From a virus, in IMG/VR virus record IMGVR_UViG_3300012000_000021, positions 1 through 54,258 of that record: a stretch of 54,258 nucleotides of DNA; one strand, given 5' to 3'. How positions within the stretch are numbered: the stretch's first letter is position 1; the number at the start of each line of letters is the position of its first letter. Shown here piece by piece: positions 32,241 to 39,063 of the stretch. The translations under genes and the position numbers were made by a program. The notes under the pieces were generated by a model that worked only from the letters and a program-made list of their open reading frames with translations, did no database searches and had not been told where the DNA came from.

Positions 32241-32578
32241 TATGCACGACCGAAGTCATCCTCAAGGCGCACGATGTCATCTTCGCCAAAGTAGAGACCT
32301 AATTGCGTCTCAATAAAAATAAGATCTTCTTCTCCAACATTAGCAATACGATGAGCAATACCTTGTTCAATAATAAAGGCGTCTCCACCTAATGCCATAG
32401 ATTGAATGCCATCGATAGTTACGGTGCCTGTTCCAGAGACAATGACCCAATACTCTGAGCGTTGTTCATGTGTCTGATAGGAAAGGCGTTGACCAGGACG
32501 CACAACGATGCGCTTGACCTGGTGAGTGTCAGATGTTGCTAGTACTTCGTATGTTCCCCAAGGGCGGTCTGTAATCAT
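32240..32578 (-). CDS. Mannose-6-phosphate isomerase-type cupin, 112 aa
   Basis: A single cupin like the C-terminal domain of bifunctional mannose-1-P guanylyltransferase/M6P isomerases: RPWGTYEVL, HQVKRIVVRPGQRLSYQTHE (metal site), RSEYWVIVSGTGTVTIDG, IEQGIAHRIANVGEEDLIFI, ETQLG-type glutamine strand and FGEDDIVRLEDDFGR. Stand-alone versions convert fructose-6-P and mannose-6-P. It may feed GDP-sugar supply for the glycan cassette at 5381-8189. Confidence 0.82.
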   Translation of the reverse strand: MITDRPWGTYEVLATSDTHQVKRIVVRPGQRLSYQTHEQRSEYWVIVSGTGTVTIDGIQSMALGGDAFIIEQGIAHRIANVGEEDLIFIETQLGLYFGEDDIVRLEDDFGRA

Positions 32579-32597
32579 GCCCAGACCCTATCACAGG

Positions 32598-32984
32598 TTA
32601 TTCTTCGTCTTCGGGCTCTGCCTTACGTGGTGGGACGTTGCCACCTACCTTGCGTGCCCACGCATCTCCCTTATCGGTTCTAAAGGTTGAGTGTTGTGGC
32701 GACTTGATCCCAGTGTCAGATGCAAGTTTAGTTGCCTTCTCGTACATAGAGGTCGCAACACCGAGACCCTGCATGCGCCCGATCACGTTGATGTTGTCAA
32801 TCTGACCACTTCGCTTGTTCCAGTCCATATGACCTAGATAAGAGCCTTCTGAGTCACGAGCCTCCATAGTATGAATCTTTGGGTGCTGCTTAGGTGCTCC
32901 AGGATGGATGTACTGGAACTGAACGCCCGACAGATTTCTTGGCTCTGATGGATCGTGATCTGGTTCTCTAGGCGTCTGCTTCAT
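32598..32984 (-). CDS. GNAT-like acetyltransferase with NLSGVQF leader, 128 aa
   Basis: The N-terminus carries EPRNLSGVQFQYIHPG. The body GHMDWNKRSGQIDNINVIGR followed by MQGLGVATSMYEKATKLASD has the GNAT acetyl-CoA loop pattern (R-x-Q-G-x-G/A), then PQHSTFRTDKGDAWARKVGG. That body is closely paralogous to the protein at 34476-34799. Smaller than a full GNAT. Target unknown; candidates include host proteins or tRNA. Confidence 0.68.
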   Translation of the reverse strand: MKQTPREPDHDPSEPRNLSGVQFQYIHPGAPKQHPKIHTMEARDSEGSYLGHMDWNKRSGQIDNINVIGRMQGLGVATSMYEKATKLASDTGIKSPQHSTFRTDKGDAWARKVGGNVPPRKAEPEDEE

Positions 32985-33355
32985 TAGAACCCTTCCCTAA
33001 AGTTGCCGTTTTCATCCCATTCGCCATTATCGGCATCACCTGCAGTGCGATCACCGTGCTCATCGCTTGCACCAAACTTCTCGTAGAGATGCTCTGAGGC
33101 AGGACCTATACGGTTTTGCCAATGGATGTCCTTGTCAGGGTATGAATCATACACGTGCTTCATGACATTTTGAGCGTGACCCTTGCCCTCTTCGTGACTC
33201 TTAAGCCAGTTTACATAGACGGCTTCATCGCCTTTTGGATGATGGATGTCAGCGTATGCGACAACATTGCCAGTCTTGTCATGTAACTGATGACTAGTAG
33301 TCTCTTTGTCTAGAGGCTTAGTGGTGAACTTAAACTGCTGTGGATTAAGATTCAT
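32984..33355 (-). CDS. GNAT-like protein with NLNPQQF leader, 123 aa
   Basis: It begins MNLNPQQFKFTTKPLD. The middle has VAYADIHHPKGDEAVYVNWL, then KSHEEGKGHAQNVMKHVYDS (the acetyl-CoA loop region, E-G-K-G-x-A) and HWQNRIGPASEHLYEKFG, a usual GNAT end. The tail is acidic. Its stop overlaps the next ATG. Confidence 0.62.
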   Translation of the reverse strand: MNLNPQQFKFTTKPLDKETTSHQLHDKTGNVVAYADIHHPKGDEAVYVNWLKSHEEGKGHAQNVMKHVYDSYPDKDIHWQNRIGPASEHLYEKFGASDEHGDRTAGDADNGEWDENGNFREGF

Positions 33356-33618
33356 TTACGCTTCTTTGGTGTGAAATGCTCATGCTCGTGCCCGACCTCA
33401 AATTTTCCGTCCTCATGCATACGCATGTGCATCTTGTGGTGCTGTGCGTAATCATAGGTCGAAATGCCATCACCGCCGAATGATTTTCCATTCGCAGGCC
33501 CGCGACCTTTTATGTGCCACTTCAATATATGCCATCCAATTGCGTGGCCCTCTTGATCAGGTACCCATCGCTTCTTAGGAGCATCACCAAACTGTGCATT
33601 GTTAAGATTCTCTGGCAT
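33352..33618 (-). CDS. His-rich small protein with NLNNAQF leader, 88 aa
   Basis: It starts MPENLNNAQFGDAPKKRW. Rich in His, Gly and Lys (YAQHHKMHMRMHEDG; EHEHFTPKKRK), so metal binding is possible. No fold recognised. The ATG lies two bases after the previous stop, and its own stop overlaps the next ATG. Confidence 0.6.
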   Translation of the reverse strand: MPENLNNAQFGDAPKKRWVPDQEGHAIGWHILKWHIKGRGPANGKSFGGDGISTYDYAQHHKMHMRMHEDGKFEVGHEHEHFTPKKRK

Positions 33619-33620
33619 GA

Positions 33621-33722
33621 CTACCTCGCTTCACAGATGCACTTGCAGGTGTCTATTGTACAGCAGCCGTACTTCATGTCATGGTCACATAGACGACATT
33701 GCTCTTTACTTGGGGCGCTCAT
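33621..33722 (-). CDS. 33-aa Cys-rich peptide
   Basis: ATG 33722 overlaps the previous stop (ATGA). Seven cysteines in 33 residues (KEQCRLCDH, YGCCTIDTCKCICEAR) suggest a metal knuckle. Confidence 0.55.
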   Translation of the reverse strand: MSAPSKEQCRLCDHDMKYGCCTIDTCKCICEAR

Positions 33723-34117
33723 GTTGTCATCTTCCTTGGAGGATTATACTTACGCATTCTTTCTCTCTTACCAGGATGGACTGTGGTAATTGAGTGGACG
33801 TTAACCTTCACATTCTCTTTGAGAGGAATCTCATCTTCTTCTGCATCCATGGCGATGTCGTAACTTTGTAACTTCTCTGGATTCTTTTCTACGGCACGTT
33901 TTGTCGCTGTGGCATGGATAACAGAGTATGGACCCTTGTAAGATGCGCGATGGCTTGCATAGCCTCCTAGACCCTTACCGCTTCCGAAATCCTCTGCTAC
34001 ATCTGGGTTATCTGTCCAATGGACTCCTAGTATGTGCTTCTGTACTCCAGAGGCAGGAACCTGTAATCCACGAAAAATGTGGAACTGCTTAGGAGATAAA
34101 TTATCTTGGGCGCTCAT
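33719..34117 (-). CDS. ADP-ribosyltransferase-like protein with NLSPKQF leader, 132 aa
   Basis: It begins MSAQDNLSPKQFHIFRGLQV. FRGLQVPASG...GVHWTDNPDVAEDFGSGKGL follows the ART pattern (R-G strand, then hWTxNPxxAxxF), as in virion-injected phage ARTs and bacterial toxins. The C-terminal half has strands (YSVIHATATKR; ENVKVNVHSITTVHP) and an acidic EEDE stretch that could hold the catalytic Glu. It is paired with a second ART-like gene immediately upstream. Confidence 0.62.
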   Translation of the reverse strand: MSAQDNLSPKQFHIFRGLQVPASGVQKHILGVHWTDNPDVAEDFGSGKGLGGYASHRASYKGPYSVIHATATKRAVEKNPEKLQSYDIAMDAEEDEIPLKENVKVNVHSITTVHPGKRERMRKYNPPRKMTT

Positions 34118-34479
34118 TCGTCACTCATCTTCTCTCCACGAGTGACGTAGCGCTTGACGCCCTTTACTCTGAAGCCCTTATCAGAGGTTATAGAGTCCTT
34201 ACTCCACCAAGACATATCTGTCAGTGTCTTGTCAGTCTTTAATGGCTCGACTTCATAGACAGGTGATACCAGAGATTGCTGATGCCATCCCTTTTTATTA
34301 TCTCGTCCTCGGTAACCTGTATTCATACGATCAATGACATGGTCTGCTGCACGCTCTGGATTAGTTCCTGCCCATACGACACGATCATTACCTGGGCGGA
34401 TTATTGTTCCAGGCTTCATCGTCTCTGCGGTAGATCCGTGGAACAACTCTGGAAACTGCTTAGGAGATAGGTTGCTCAT
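34114..34479 (-). CDS. ADP-ribosyltransferase-like protein with NLSPKQF leader, 121 aa
   Basis: ATG 34479 overlaps the previous stop (ATGA) and gives MSNLSPKQFPELFHGSTAET; the frame is open farther upstream, but this start matches the paralogues. LFHGSTAETMKPGTIIRPG followed by VVWAGTNPERAADHVIDR resembles Arr-type ADP-ribosyltransferases (YHGT...L..G..I.PG...AT..ERA). Downstream strands carry YEVEPLKTDKTLTD. Catalysis is untested. Confidence 0.6.
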   Translation of the reverse strand: MSNLSPKQFPELFHGSTAETMKPGTIIRPGNDRVVWAGTNPERAADHVIDRMNTGYRGRDNKKGWHQQSLVSPVYEVEPLKTDKTLTDMSWWSKDSITSDKGFRVKGVKRYVTRGEKMSDE

Positions 34480-34799
34480 TTCTTGCTCCGATTGTGTGGA
34501 AGACGTCCACCTACGGACTTTGCCCATGCATCTCCTAGGTCAGTTCTCTCATAGGAGTGTTGAGGTCCTACTTGACCTTTTTCTTGGGCGGTTTGATTTG
34601 CTAGATCCCACATGTGGCTTGCGATACCTTGACGACGAAGTCGTGTGCTTACACTGATGTTCATCACTCTCTTGGAGCGCTTGTTCCAATCCATAGAGCC
34701 GACCATGTTGCCATCTTGGTCATGAGCATCGATGTGGTACATGTACTTGCCCTCATGATGGGTCAGAGATACAAATTGCTGAGGATTGAGGTTGCTCAC
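34476..34799 (-). CDS. GNAT-like acetyltransferase with NLNPQQF leader, 107 aa
   Basis: GTG 34799 overlaps the previous TGA (GTGA) and gives MSNLNPQQFVSLTHHEGKYM, aligning with the start of the ART-like neighbour; another GTG lies at 34811. The body GSMDWNKRSKRVMNISVSTR, LRRQGIASHMWDLANQTAQE, PQHSYERTDLGDAWAKSVGG is paralogous to 32598-32984. RRQGIA is the acetyl-CoA-binding loop. Confidence 0.68.
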   Translation of the reverse strand: MSNLNPQQFVSLTHHEGKYMYHIDAHDQDGNMVGSMDWNKRSKRVMNISVSTRLRRQGIASHMWDLANQTAQEKGQVGPQHSYERTDLGDAWAKSVGGRLPHNRSKK

Positions 34800-35008
34800 T
34801 TCTTGCGCCACACTCTCACGGTCTCATCTGGCTTATATGTAGATACGCCAGGTGACTTAGAGCCACGTAACTTATGTGCTACGACGAAGTCATTACCAAT
34901 CATCTTGGCCGCATGTACACGTAACTTTACTGAAGGATCAAGATAATCACCTGGGGCGATTTCTCGTGCAGCAATGTGAGATGCTTCAAACTCTGCTAAA
35001 CGACTCAT
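34796..35008 (-). CDS. Small beta protein beginning MSRLAEFEAS, 70 aa
   Basis: ATG 35008 has GGAG just upstream and overlaps the previous stop (ATGA). Start MSRLAEFEASHIAAREIAPG is like MARYAEFADS of the GNAT at 35169-35687, perhaps a second shared leader. The rest (VKLRVHAAKMIGNDFVVAHK ... ETVRVWRKK) suggests a small beta barrel. No family. Confidence 0.6.
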   Translation of the reverse strand: MSRLAEFEASHIAAREIAPGDYLDPSVKLRVHAAKMIGNDFVVAHKLRGSKSPGVSTYKPDETVRVWRKK

Positions 35009-35166
35009 ATGCTCCACCAAGTTAACTCTTGTGGATTATCAATGATGTACTTTTTCCAGGCGCGATGCTGTTCGTTGACATCGGACCAGTTCACCTCGTG
35101 AGTGCTAGAGCCGCAATGTGGGCAGAACACGGCACCGACTACCTCGTAGATGTGCACACACTTCAT
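35005..35166 (-). CDS. 53-aa zinc-ribbon protein
   Basis: ATG 35166. The product MKCVHIYEVVGAVFCPHCGS followed by a His and helical tail has CxxH...CxxC ligands. Its stop overlaps the next ATG. Confidence 0.6.
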   Translation of the reverse strand: MKCVHIYEVVGAVFCPHCGSSTHEVNWSDVNEQHRAWKKYIIDNPQELTWWSI

Positions 35167-35168
35167 GA

Positions 35169-35687
35169 TTAGAAGAACTTATATCTTACTGCGTTAGGTT
35201 TTTCTGCATCTAACTTCTTTGCCATGTGTTCTGTTTCAGGAGATGCAACTTTACCGACATTAAGGACAGAACCTTCTGGTGTGGTCTTGTGCATGTAGTC
35301 AAACATCTGACGGCCAATTCCTCCACCACGGTTCTTTCCGTGTACCTCCATATAGCCGATGTTAGTATCTGCAATTGTGTTAGTAACTTTTTCACGAGAG
35401 ATCTCGTTGCCTGCTTCATCTTTACTGATAGTGGTGTACGAGTGCGTACTAGGTGGTTCACGATAGAAGTCAGAATACCCAACTAGCCCTGGCTCACCCT
35501 TTGGATCGTCCTTGATGCTGCCACGTGAGTCAACTGCTCGTGGAGTTGGATCTGCTGGGTCATAAGCAGAGAGGCGACGTGGCTCACCGTATGAACGGAT
35601 AGGGTGCTGATACGCCATTGATTCTGGCATGTCATGCTCCACGTAGTGGCGACCTACGGAATCTGCGAACTCTGCGTATCTAGCCAT
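35169..35687 (-). CDS. GNAT-like acetyltransferase, 172 aa
   Basis: Residues about 55-172 form the likely fold: strands around EPGLVGYSDFYREPPSTHSY, NIGYMEVHGKNRGGGIGRQM (acetyl-CoA loop R-G-G-G-I-G) and FDYMHKTTPEGSVLNVGKVA, then ...HMAKKLDAEKPNAVRYKFF. The N-terminus MARYAEFADSVGRHYVEHDM is separate. This is the most typical GNAT of the island. Confidence 0.68.
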   Translation of the reverse strand: MARYAEFADSVGRHYVEHDMPESMAYQHPIRSYGEPRRLSAYDPADPTPRAVDSRGSIKDDPKGEPGLVGYSDFYREPPSTHSYTTISKDEAGNEISREKVTNTIADTNIGYMEVHGKNRGGGIGRQMFDYMHKTTPEGSVLNVGKVASPETEHMAKKLDAEKPNAVRYKFF

Positions 35688-36181
35688 TATAGATAATCTT
35701 TCTCTAACTTAGCATCAGGAAGAGATTTGAAGTACTTGACGGGGAAGATGTGATCTTTGAACTGCTCTGCAGATAATGCGACTCGGTGGTGACCACCTAG
35801 TACCTGGCCCATGCCCAACTTACCGCTCTGTAATGCGATGTAGCCAGGCATGCCAGATTGCTTTGCTCTATCTCCGAGAGTGCTCTTACGTGAGATGCCG
35901 TACTTCTGTGGTGTGCCCATTGCAAAATTTATTTCTCCGAAGCGCTCTTCACCAGTCTGCTTGGATTCTTTTAGTTTGCGATCCCATAGTTCGCTATCTG
36001 TCTCTTTGCGCTCACCGTGATCGTAGCGATTTGCTCTCTCATTCGGTGGGAGACGAACTGTCCTCTTGTCACCTTCTAGAGGGGGGAAGTGCTCTTTGAT
36101 CTCAGGTCCTGTCATGAACATAGGCATGTAGCCAGCCTTCATCGCCTTACCTACATCTTTAGGAGGCGTCATCTTCTTCAT
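35687..36181 (-). CDS. ParB-like protein, 164 aa
   Basis: The C-terminal part YIALQSGKLGMGQVLGGHHR then VALSAEQFKDHIFPVKYF shows the G-x-H-R motif with flanking strands typical of ParB/sulfiredoxin-like domains, which bind nucleotides and in some phages act as nucleases. The N-terminal half is charged. It is the first sizeable gene of the leftward operon. Confidence 0.6.
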   Translation of the reverse strand: MKKMTPPKDVGKAMKAGYMPMFMTGPEIKEHFPPLEGDKRTVRLPPNERANRYDHGERKETDSELWDRKLKESKQTGEERFGEINFAMGTPQKYGISRKSTLGDRAKQSGMPGYIALQSGKLGMGQVLGGHHRVALSAEQFKDHIFPVKYFKSLPDAKLEKDYL

Positions 36182-36244
36182 GTGACTATTGTTGCATTAA
36201 GGCTACTGCCTTGAGTTGTTACTAAGAAAAAATATTTTGGGCGT

Positions 36245-36316
36245 TTAGTGGTTAGAGGCCCACAATGCCAGGATGATCAGGGCAAACGAGAGCGCCACGA
36301 TAGCCATGCCAATCAA
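36245..36316 (-). CDS. Possible 23-aa membrane peptide
   Basis: TTG 36316 overlaps the previous stop (TTGA). The product ends MAIVALSFALIILALWASNH, a single hydrophobic helix. Too short for certainty; an internal ATG 36307 would give 20 residues. Confidence 0.35.
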   Translation of the reverse strand: MIGMAIVALSFALIILALWASNH

Positions 36317-36411
36317 TTTTGACCTTGCTCCTCTTGAGATTGCTCTTTACAAGGGCAATTTGTGCTGCAACAAGGCTCAGAAGCCATAGATAGGGGCTGA
36401 ATTTCGCTCAT
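36313..36411 (-). CDS. 32-aa Cys-rich peptide heading the leftward operon
   Basis: ATG 36411 has no ribosome site but sits 7 bases after a good -10 box (leaderless). The product MSEIQPLSMASEPCCSTNCP then CKEQSQEEQGQN has four clustered cysteines. Confidence 0.5.
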   Translation of the reverse strand: MSEIQPLSMASEPCCSTNCPCKEQSQEEQGQN

Positions 36412-36418
36412 GTGGCCG

Positions 36419-36447
36419 ATTATTGCTCATTTTGGCTACTGTGTCAG
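36419..36447 (-). promoter_or_regulatory. Main leftward promoter (CTGACA - 17 bp - AATAAT)
   Basis: On the minus strand the -35 CTGACA (36442-36447) and -10 AATAAT (36419-36424) each match the sigma-70 consensus at 5 of 6 positions with an ideal 17-bp spacer. Transcription would start at or next to ATG 36411. It would drive the effector and late genes. Confidence 0.65.
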
Positions 36448-36481
36448 AACATAGAGGTGAAATTTTGTAATTTAGGGGAGG

Positions 36482-36487
36482 TATACT
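36482..36487 (+). promoter_or_regulatory. Candidate -10 box of a leaderless promoter (TATACT)
   Basis: TATACT ends 6 bases before GTG 36494. A GGGGAGG lies 12 bases upstream of the GTG, rather far for a ribosome site, so a leaderless start is favoured. Confidence 0.45.
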
Positions 36488-36493
36488 TCTTCC

Positions 36494-37153
36494 GTGGAAA
36501 AACAAACTCAAGACCTCACTAAATTTATCAATGCTGGAATAAAAAACTTTCAAGAGGCTAATGAGAAGAAGAGGGCAGCGGCTGCTCCACGCAAGGAACT
36601 AGAGCAAAAACAACGAGAAGAACGTCAACGGGCTGCTTTAATTTGTAAATTAACAAAATTAATCAAAAAATACATACGAGAACAAGAAAAAATACGTTTA
36701 AGTGCTCAACACGGAATAGTAATTGGCGATTACGATCGCTGTCGTAGAAACAATGGAGTGGCTTGTGCGCCTTGCAAGGCTGTTGCTGCTGAGTACGTCC
36801 GTGTCAAATGGGCTAGTGACCCCAAATATAAGGCTAAAGAAAAAGAATACTACAAAAATAACCCTGATAAAAGACATGTAAGCAAAAATAGGAAGCGTGT
36901 AAAGGGCGGAAAACACAGAGCGTACACACGAAATCAGATAATTAAACGAGATGGCTCTGATTGCTACCTATGCGGTGATCCTGTGGACTTCACTGCCCCC
37001 CATATACAAGGGCAACCTGGCTGGGAAACCTATCCACACGTAGAGCATGTAATCCCTTTAGCACTAGGTGGGGACGATACCCTCGAAAACGTCAAGTTAG
37101 CCCATGCAAAATGCAATATTGACAAGGGCCTTAGGCTACTGCCTTCATCCTAA
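36494..37153 (+). CDS. HNH endonuclease with N-terminal coiled coil, 219 aa
   Basis: Residues 1-75 are a charged coiled coil. Residues about 75-115 contain AQHGIVIGDYDRCRRNNGVA then CAPCKAVAAEYVRVKW, a Cys/His module also seen inside the integrase (48169-49431). The HNH domain follows: NQIIKRDGSDCYLCGDPVDF, then YPHVEHVIPLALGGDDTLEN and VKLAHAKCNIDKG (CxxC, H-V-I-P, N...CNxxKG). Such phage HNH proteins act in packaging or as homing nucleases. It stands alone on the plus strand, divergent from the late operon. Confidence 0.85.
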   Translation: MEKQTQDLTKFINAGIKNFQEANEKKRAAAAPRKELEQKQREERQRAALICKLTKLIKKYIREQEKIRLSAQHGIVIGDYDRCRRNNGVACAPCKAVAAEYVRVKWASDPKYKAKEKEYYKNNPDKRHVSKNRKRVKGGKHRAYTRNQIIKRDGSDCYLCGDPVDFTAPHIQGQPGWETYPHVEHVIPLALGGDDTLENVKLAHAKCNIDKGLRLLPSS

Positions 37154-37246
37154 CCTCTCAACCATGGCTGACACTTGGCCGAGTCATGCGTGTAATCGCG
37201 TTAATGGTGGGGTGGTCAATTTATTTTTTACAATGTTTACATCATC

Positions 37247-37523
37247 ACCTGACTACTAATCAGGTGCGATGTTGTTAACACACGCTTTGTTATCAGGTTG
37301 TACCAATGATCTGATGACAATCTTGGTGACGATGCAACGATGCAACTTCGGCTACTGCTATCTGAATCAGGTTGCCTGTGTTCGCACAACCAGCCTGTCA
37401 GTCATCTCTCCCACTTGTTATCAGGTAGCAACTAACTATTCATCATCTGTCATCTCATCTACAGAGTTACTCACCTGTGTTATGTGTATCAGGTAATCGA
37501 TCTCTATTAACAGGTTGTACCAA
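37247..37523. repeat. Cluster of TCAGGT / GGTTGTACCAA repeats
   Basis: TCAGGT occurs at 37260, 37293, 37367, 37421 and 37489, with ACAGGT at 37510. An opposite CACCTGA at 37247 forms the perfect dyad CACCTGA-N6-TCAGGTG. GGTTGTACCAA occurs at 37296 and 37513, with a one-mismatch copy at 38326. The stretch 37154-37616 has no convincing gene. Candidate protein-binding array (regulator or replication initiator). Confidence 0.5.
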
Positions 37524-37616
37524 CTATCAGTACTAGATCACCAACCTAGCAATCAACTGGTGTATCTATCTCTCTCTCATTCTCTCTATCTAATCATCAC
37601 TATCGTTCTTTTACAG

Positions 37617-37641
37617 AAAGGGGGTGCTAACGCCCCCCTTT
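37617..37641 (-). terminator. GC-rich hairpin after the HNH/endonuclease VII gene
   Basis: AAAGGGGG (37617-37624) pairs with CCCCCTTT (37634-37641) around a 9-base loop, 30 bases past the stop at 37671. On the minus strand CCCCCTTTCTG follows. The T run is short, so it may work in both directions. Confidence 0.5.
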
Positions 37642-37670
37642 AAAACCCCCTGTTACTGGAATGGGGCGAA

Positions 37671-38045
37671 CTATTCTTTTTGTTGATCTTGTTCTAAATA
37701 CGCAACGGCTCTTCGCAATACATACGAATCATCTTTTAGCATTCCAATCGCCCTGTTGCAGTTATGACATAACCAGCCACGAACGCGATCTGTATCGTGA
37801 TTGTGATCGATCACTAAATCACGAGTCAGGCTCTCTTCGTGGGCGTTACAAATTGCACATCGATAATCTTGTTTTTCTTTTATCTTCAATAAATCTTGGT
37901 AACTCATTTTGTAAATGCGTGACAATCTTTTCGGTTTCTTTTTGCGGTGTCTGCATGCACGACAAATGTTTCTGACATAGCCATAACCTGTTAATTCAAA
38001 TCGATCTAATGGCTTCTCAGTTTCGCAAGAGTTACAAATCTTCAT
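37671..38045 (-). CDS. Recombination endonuclease VII-like HNH nuclease, 124 aa
   Basis: An N-terminal zinc knuckle (KICNSCETEKPLDRFEL; NICRACRHRKKKP) precedes an endonuclease VII domain: YRCAICNAHEESLTRDLVID then HNHDTDRVRGWLCHNCNRAI and GMLKDDSYVLRRAVAYL. Family members resolve branched DNA (T4 gp49 type) or nick DNA. It reads leftward, opposite to the HNH gene at 36494. The start is apparently leaderless. Confidence 0.87.
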   Translation of the reverse strand: MKICNSCETEKPLDRFELTGYGYVRNICRACRHRKKKPKRLSRIYKMSYQDLLKIKEKQDYRCAICNAHEESLTRDLVIDHNHDTDRVRGWLCHNCNRAIGMLKDDSYVLRRAVAYLEQDQQKE

Positions 38046-38051
38046 CGGACT

Positions 38052-38057
38052 AATGTA
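38052..38057 (-). promoter_or_regulatory. Candidate -10 box of a leaderless promoter (TACATT)
   Basis: On the minus strand TACATT (TANNNT) ends 6 bases before ATG 38045, which has no Shine-Dalgarno sequence. Confidence 0.4.
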
Positions 38058-38102
38058 ATTGAACTTTCAACTACTCGCTCGGACTTACTTGGCGGAACTA
38101 GC

Positions 38103-38166
38103 GATCTTGGCAGTTACTTCGGGCTATGTGACCCCGATCACATCTCACGCTCAAACTGACAAGATC
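38103..38166. other. Nested dyad upstream of the endonuclease VII gene
   Basis: Outer arms GATCTTGGCAGTT (38103-38115) and AACTGACAAGATC (38154-38166) pair at 12 of 13 positions. Inner arms ATGTGA (38126-38131) and TCACAT (38138-38143) pair perfectly. TCACGCTCAA is repeated at 38145 and 38171. No gene from 38046 to 39063. Confidence 0.4.
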
Positions 38167-38469
38167 AGCCTCACGCTCAATAGCCCTAATTTGGCTTCTA
38201 TGGGCTCTCTCAGGGCTTTACCCCCAATACTGGAATAAGAACCCTATTCATGGGGCGATCGTGGCTCTGCGCCTGATCTGTGAGGGGCGGTTTTCTGATC
38301 GAAACACGCTTTACCTCTCTTATTAGGGTGTACCAATTTGTCGTACAGGTGTGCTTTAATTCTCTCAGTAGCGCACTCGATGTGTGACCACCGATTTCAG
38401 AATCCTCTAGGGGCAAATTGGTGAATCATTCAAAGTGAAAAAAGCGAATCGTTAAAACTGGTAACAGGC

Positions 38470-38700
38470 TTTAACAATAATTAAATAATAAATAAACATC
38501 GGTGAACTAACCTGCGAAAGATTTCCCATAGTGGACAGTACTTAGGTGACGATCAATTTATTTATTTATTTTTCATAGTGACTAAGAAACTGCGATTTAT
38601 TTATTCGGAATTAGTTATCACTTAATAACTAGTTACTAAGGCAGACATTGTGCGGTCGGACTATACGATGCAATAACACCGAAATAAATAATCGATTCGA
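38470..38700. other. AT-rich tracts with (AAT)AAATAA repeats, candidate origin element
   Basis: AATAAATAA-type runs occur on both strands: 38474-38496 (ending AATAATAAATAAAC), 38554-38573 (ATTTATTTATTTATTTTT), 38595-38606 (ATTTATTTATTC) and 38682-38692 (AATAAATAATC). They lie within a 1-kb gene-free stretch between divergent operons. This looks like an easily melted element; no initiator gene is identified here. Confidence 0.4.
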
Positions 38701-38950
38701 TCATGCTTGCTACGGCGATGCGAATGTAAAAAAAGTAATTACATTCAAGCGGTATTTCAAGGGCGCGAATTAACGATCACGAAACTGATTGTGAATAGCA
38801 GTAGGGCTTAGGGAATGAAGTGTGGAGATTGTCATTGTAATTAGTGACGGAATGTCTCTACTAGTGAGTGCAGGTGGTAATCAATCCAACCGATTGCACA
38901 TTGAAACTAGTTACAAGAAAAAACAATCAGCACTTCTGCTTATGTGTTAA

Positions 38951-39003
38951 TAGTGATCGATCACCATAAATAGTCAGCGAACTATCTTGGTGATCGATCG
39001 CTA
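38951..39003 (+). other. 16-bp dyad with two GTGATCGATC palindromes before the early operon
   Basis: TAGTGATCGATCACCA (38951-38966) pairs with TGGTGATCGATCGCTA (38988-39003) over 16 bases, with one T-G wobble if transcribed rightward. ATAGT/ACTAT pair within the loop. It ends 60 bases before the first gene of the rightward operon and could be an operator or a 5' leader hairpin. Confidence 0.5.
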
Positions 39004-39063
39004 TGGATACATAACTCGATGTATTCAATCCACTAGTAACTACAAAAGGAAACGGAAAACAAA

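Noticed and set aside
36182-36260. tRNA or small stable RNA in the gap after the ParB-like gene
   Set aside because: No cloverleaf or acceptor/T-loop pattern; the space is better explained by two short peptide frames under the 36419-36447 promoter.
37269-37496. 75-codon plus-strand frame between the two nuclease genes
   Set aside because: Cys/Thr/Ser-rich composition unlike any neighbour, no ribosome site or -10 box, and it lies on the repeat array.
38210-38416. 68-codon minus-strand frame upstream of the endonuclease VII gene
   Set aside because: No ribosome site or leaderless promoter, basic and unstructured product; better read as non-coding control DNA.
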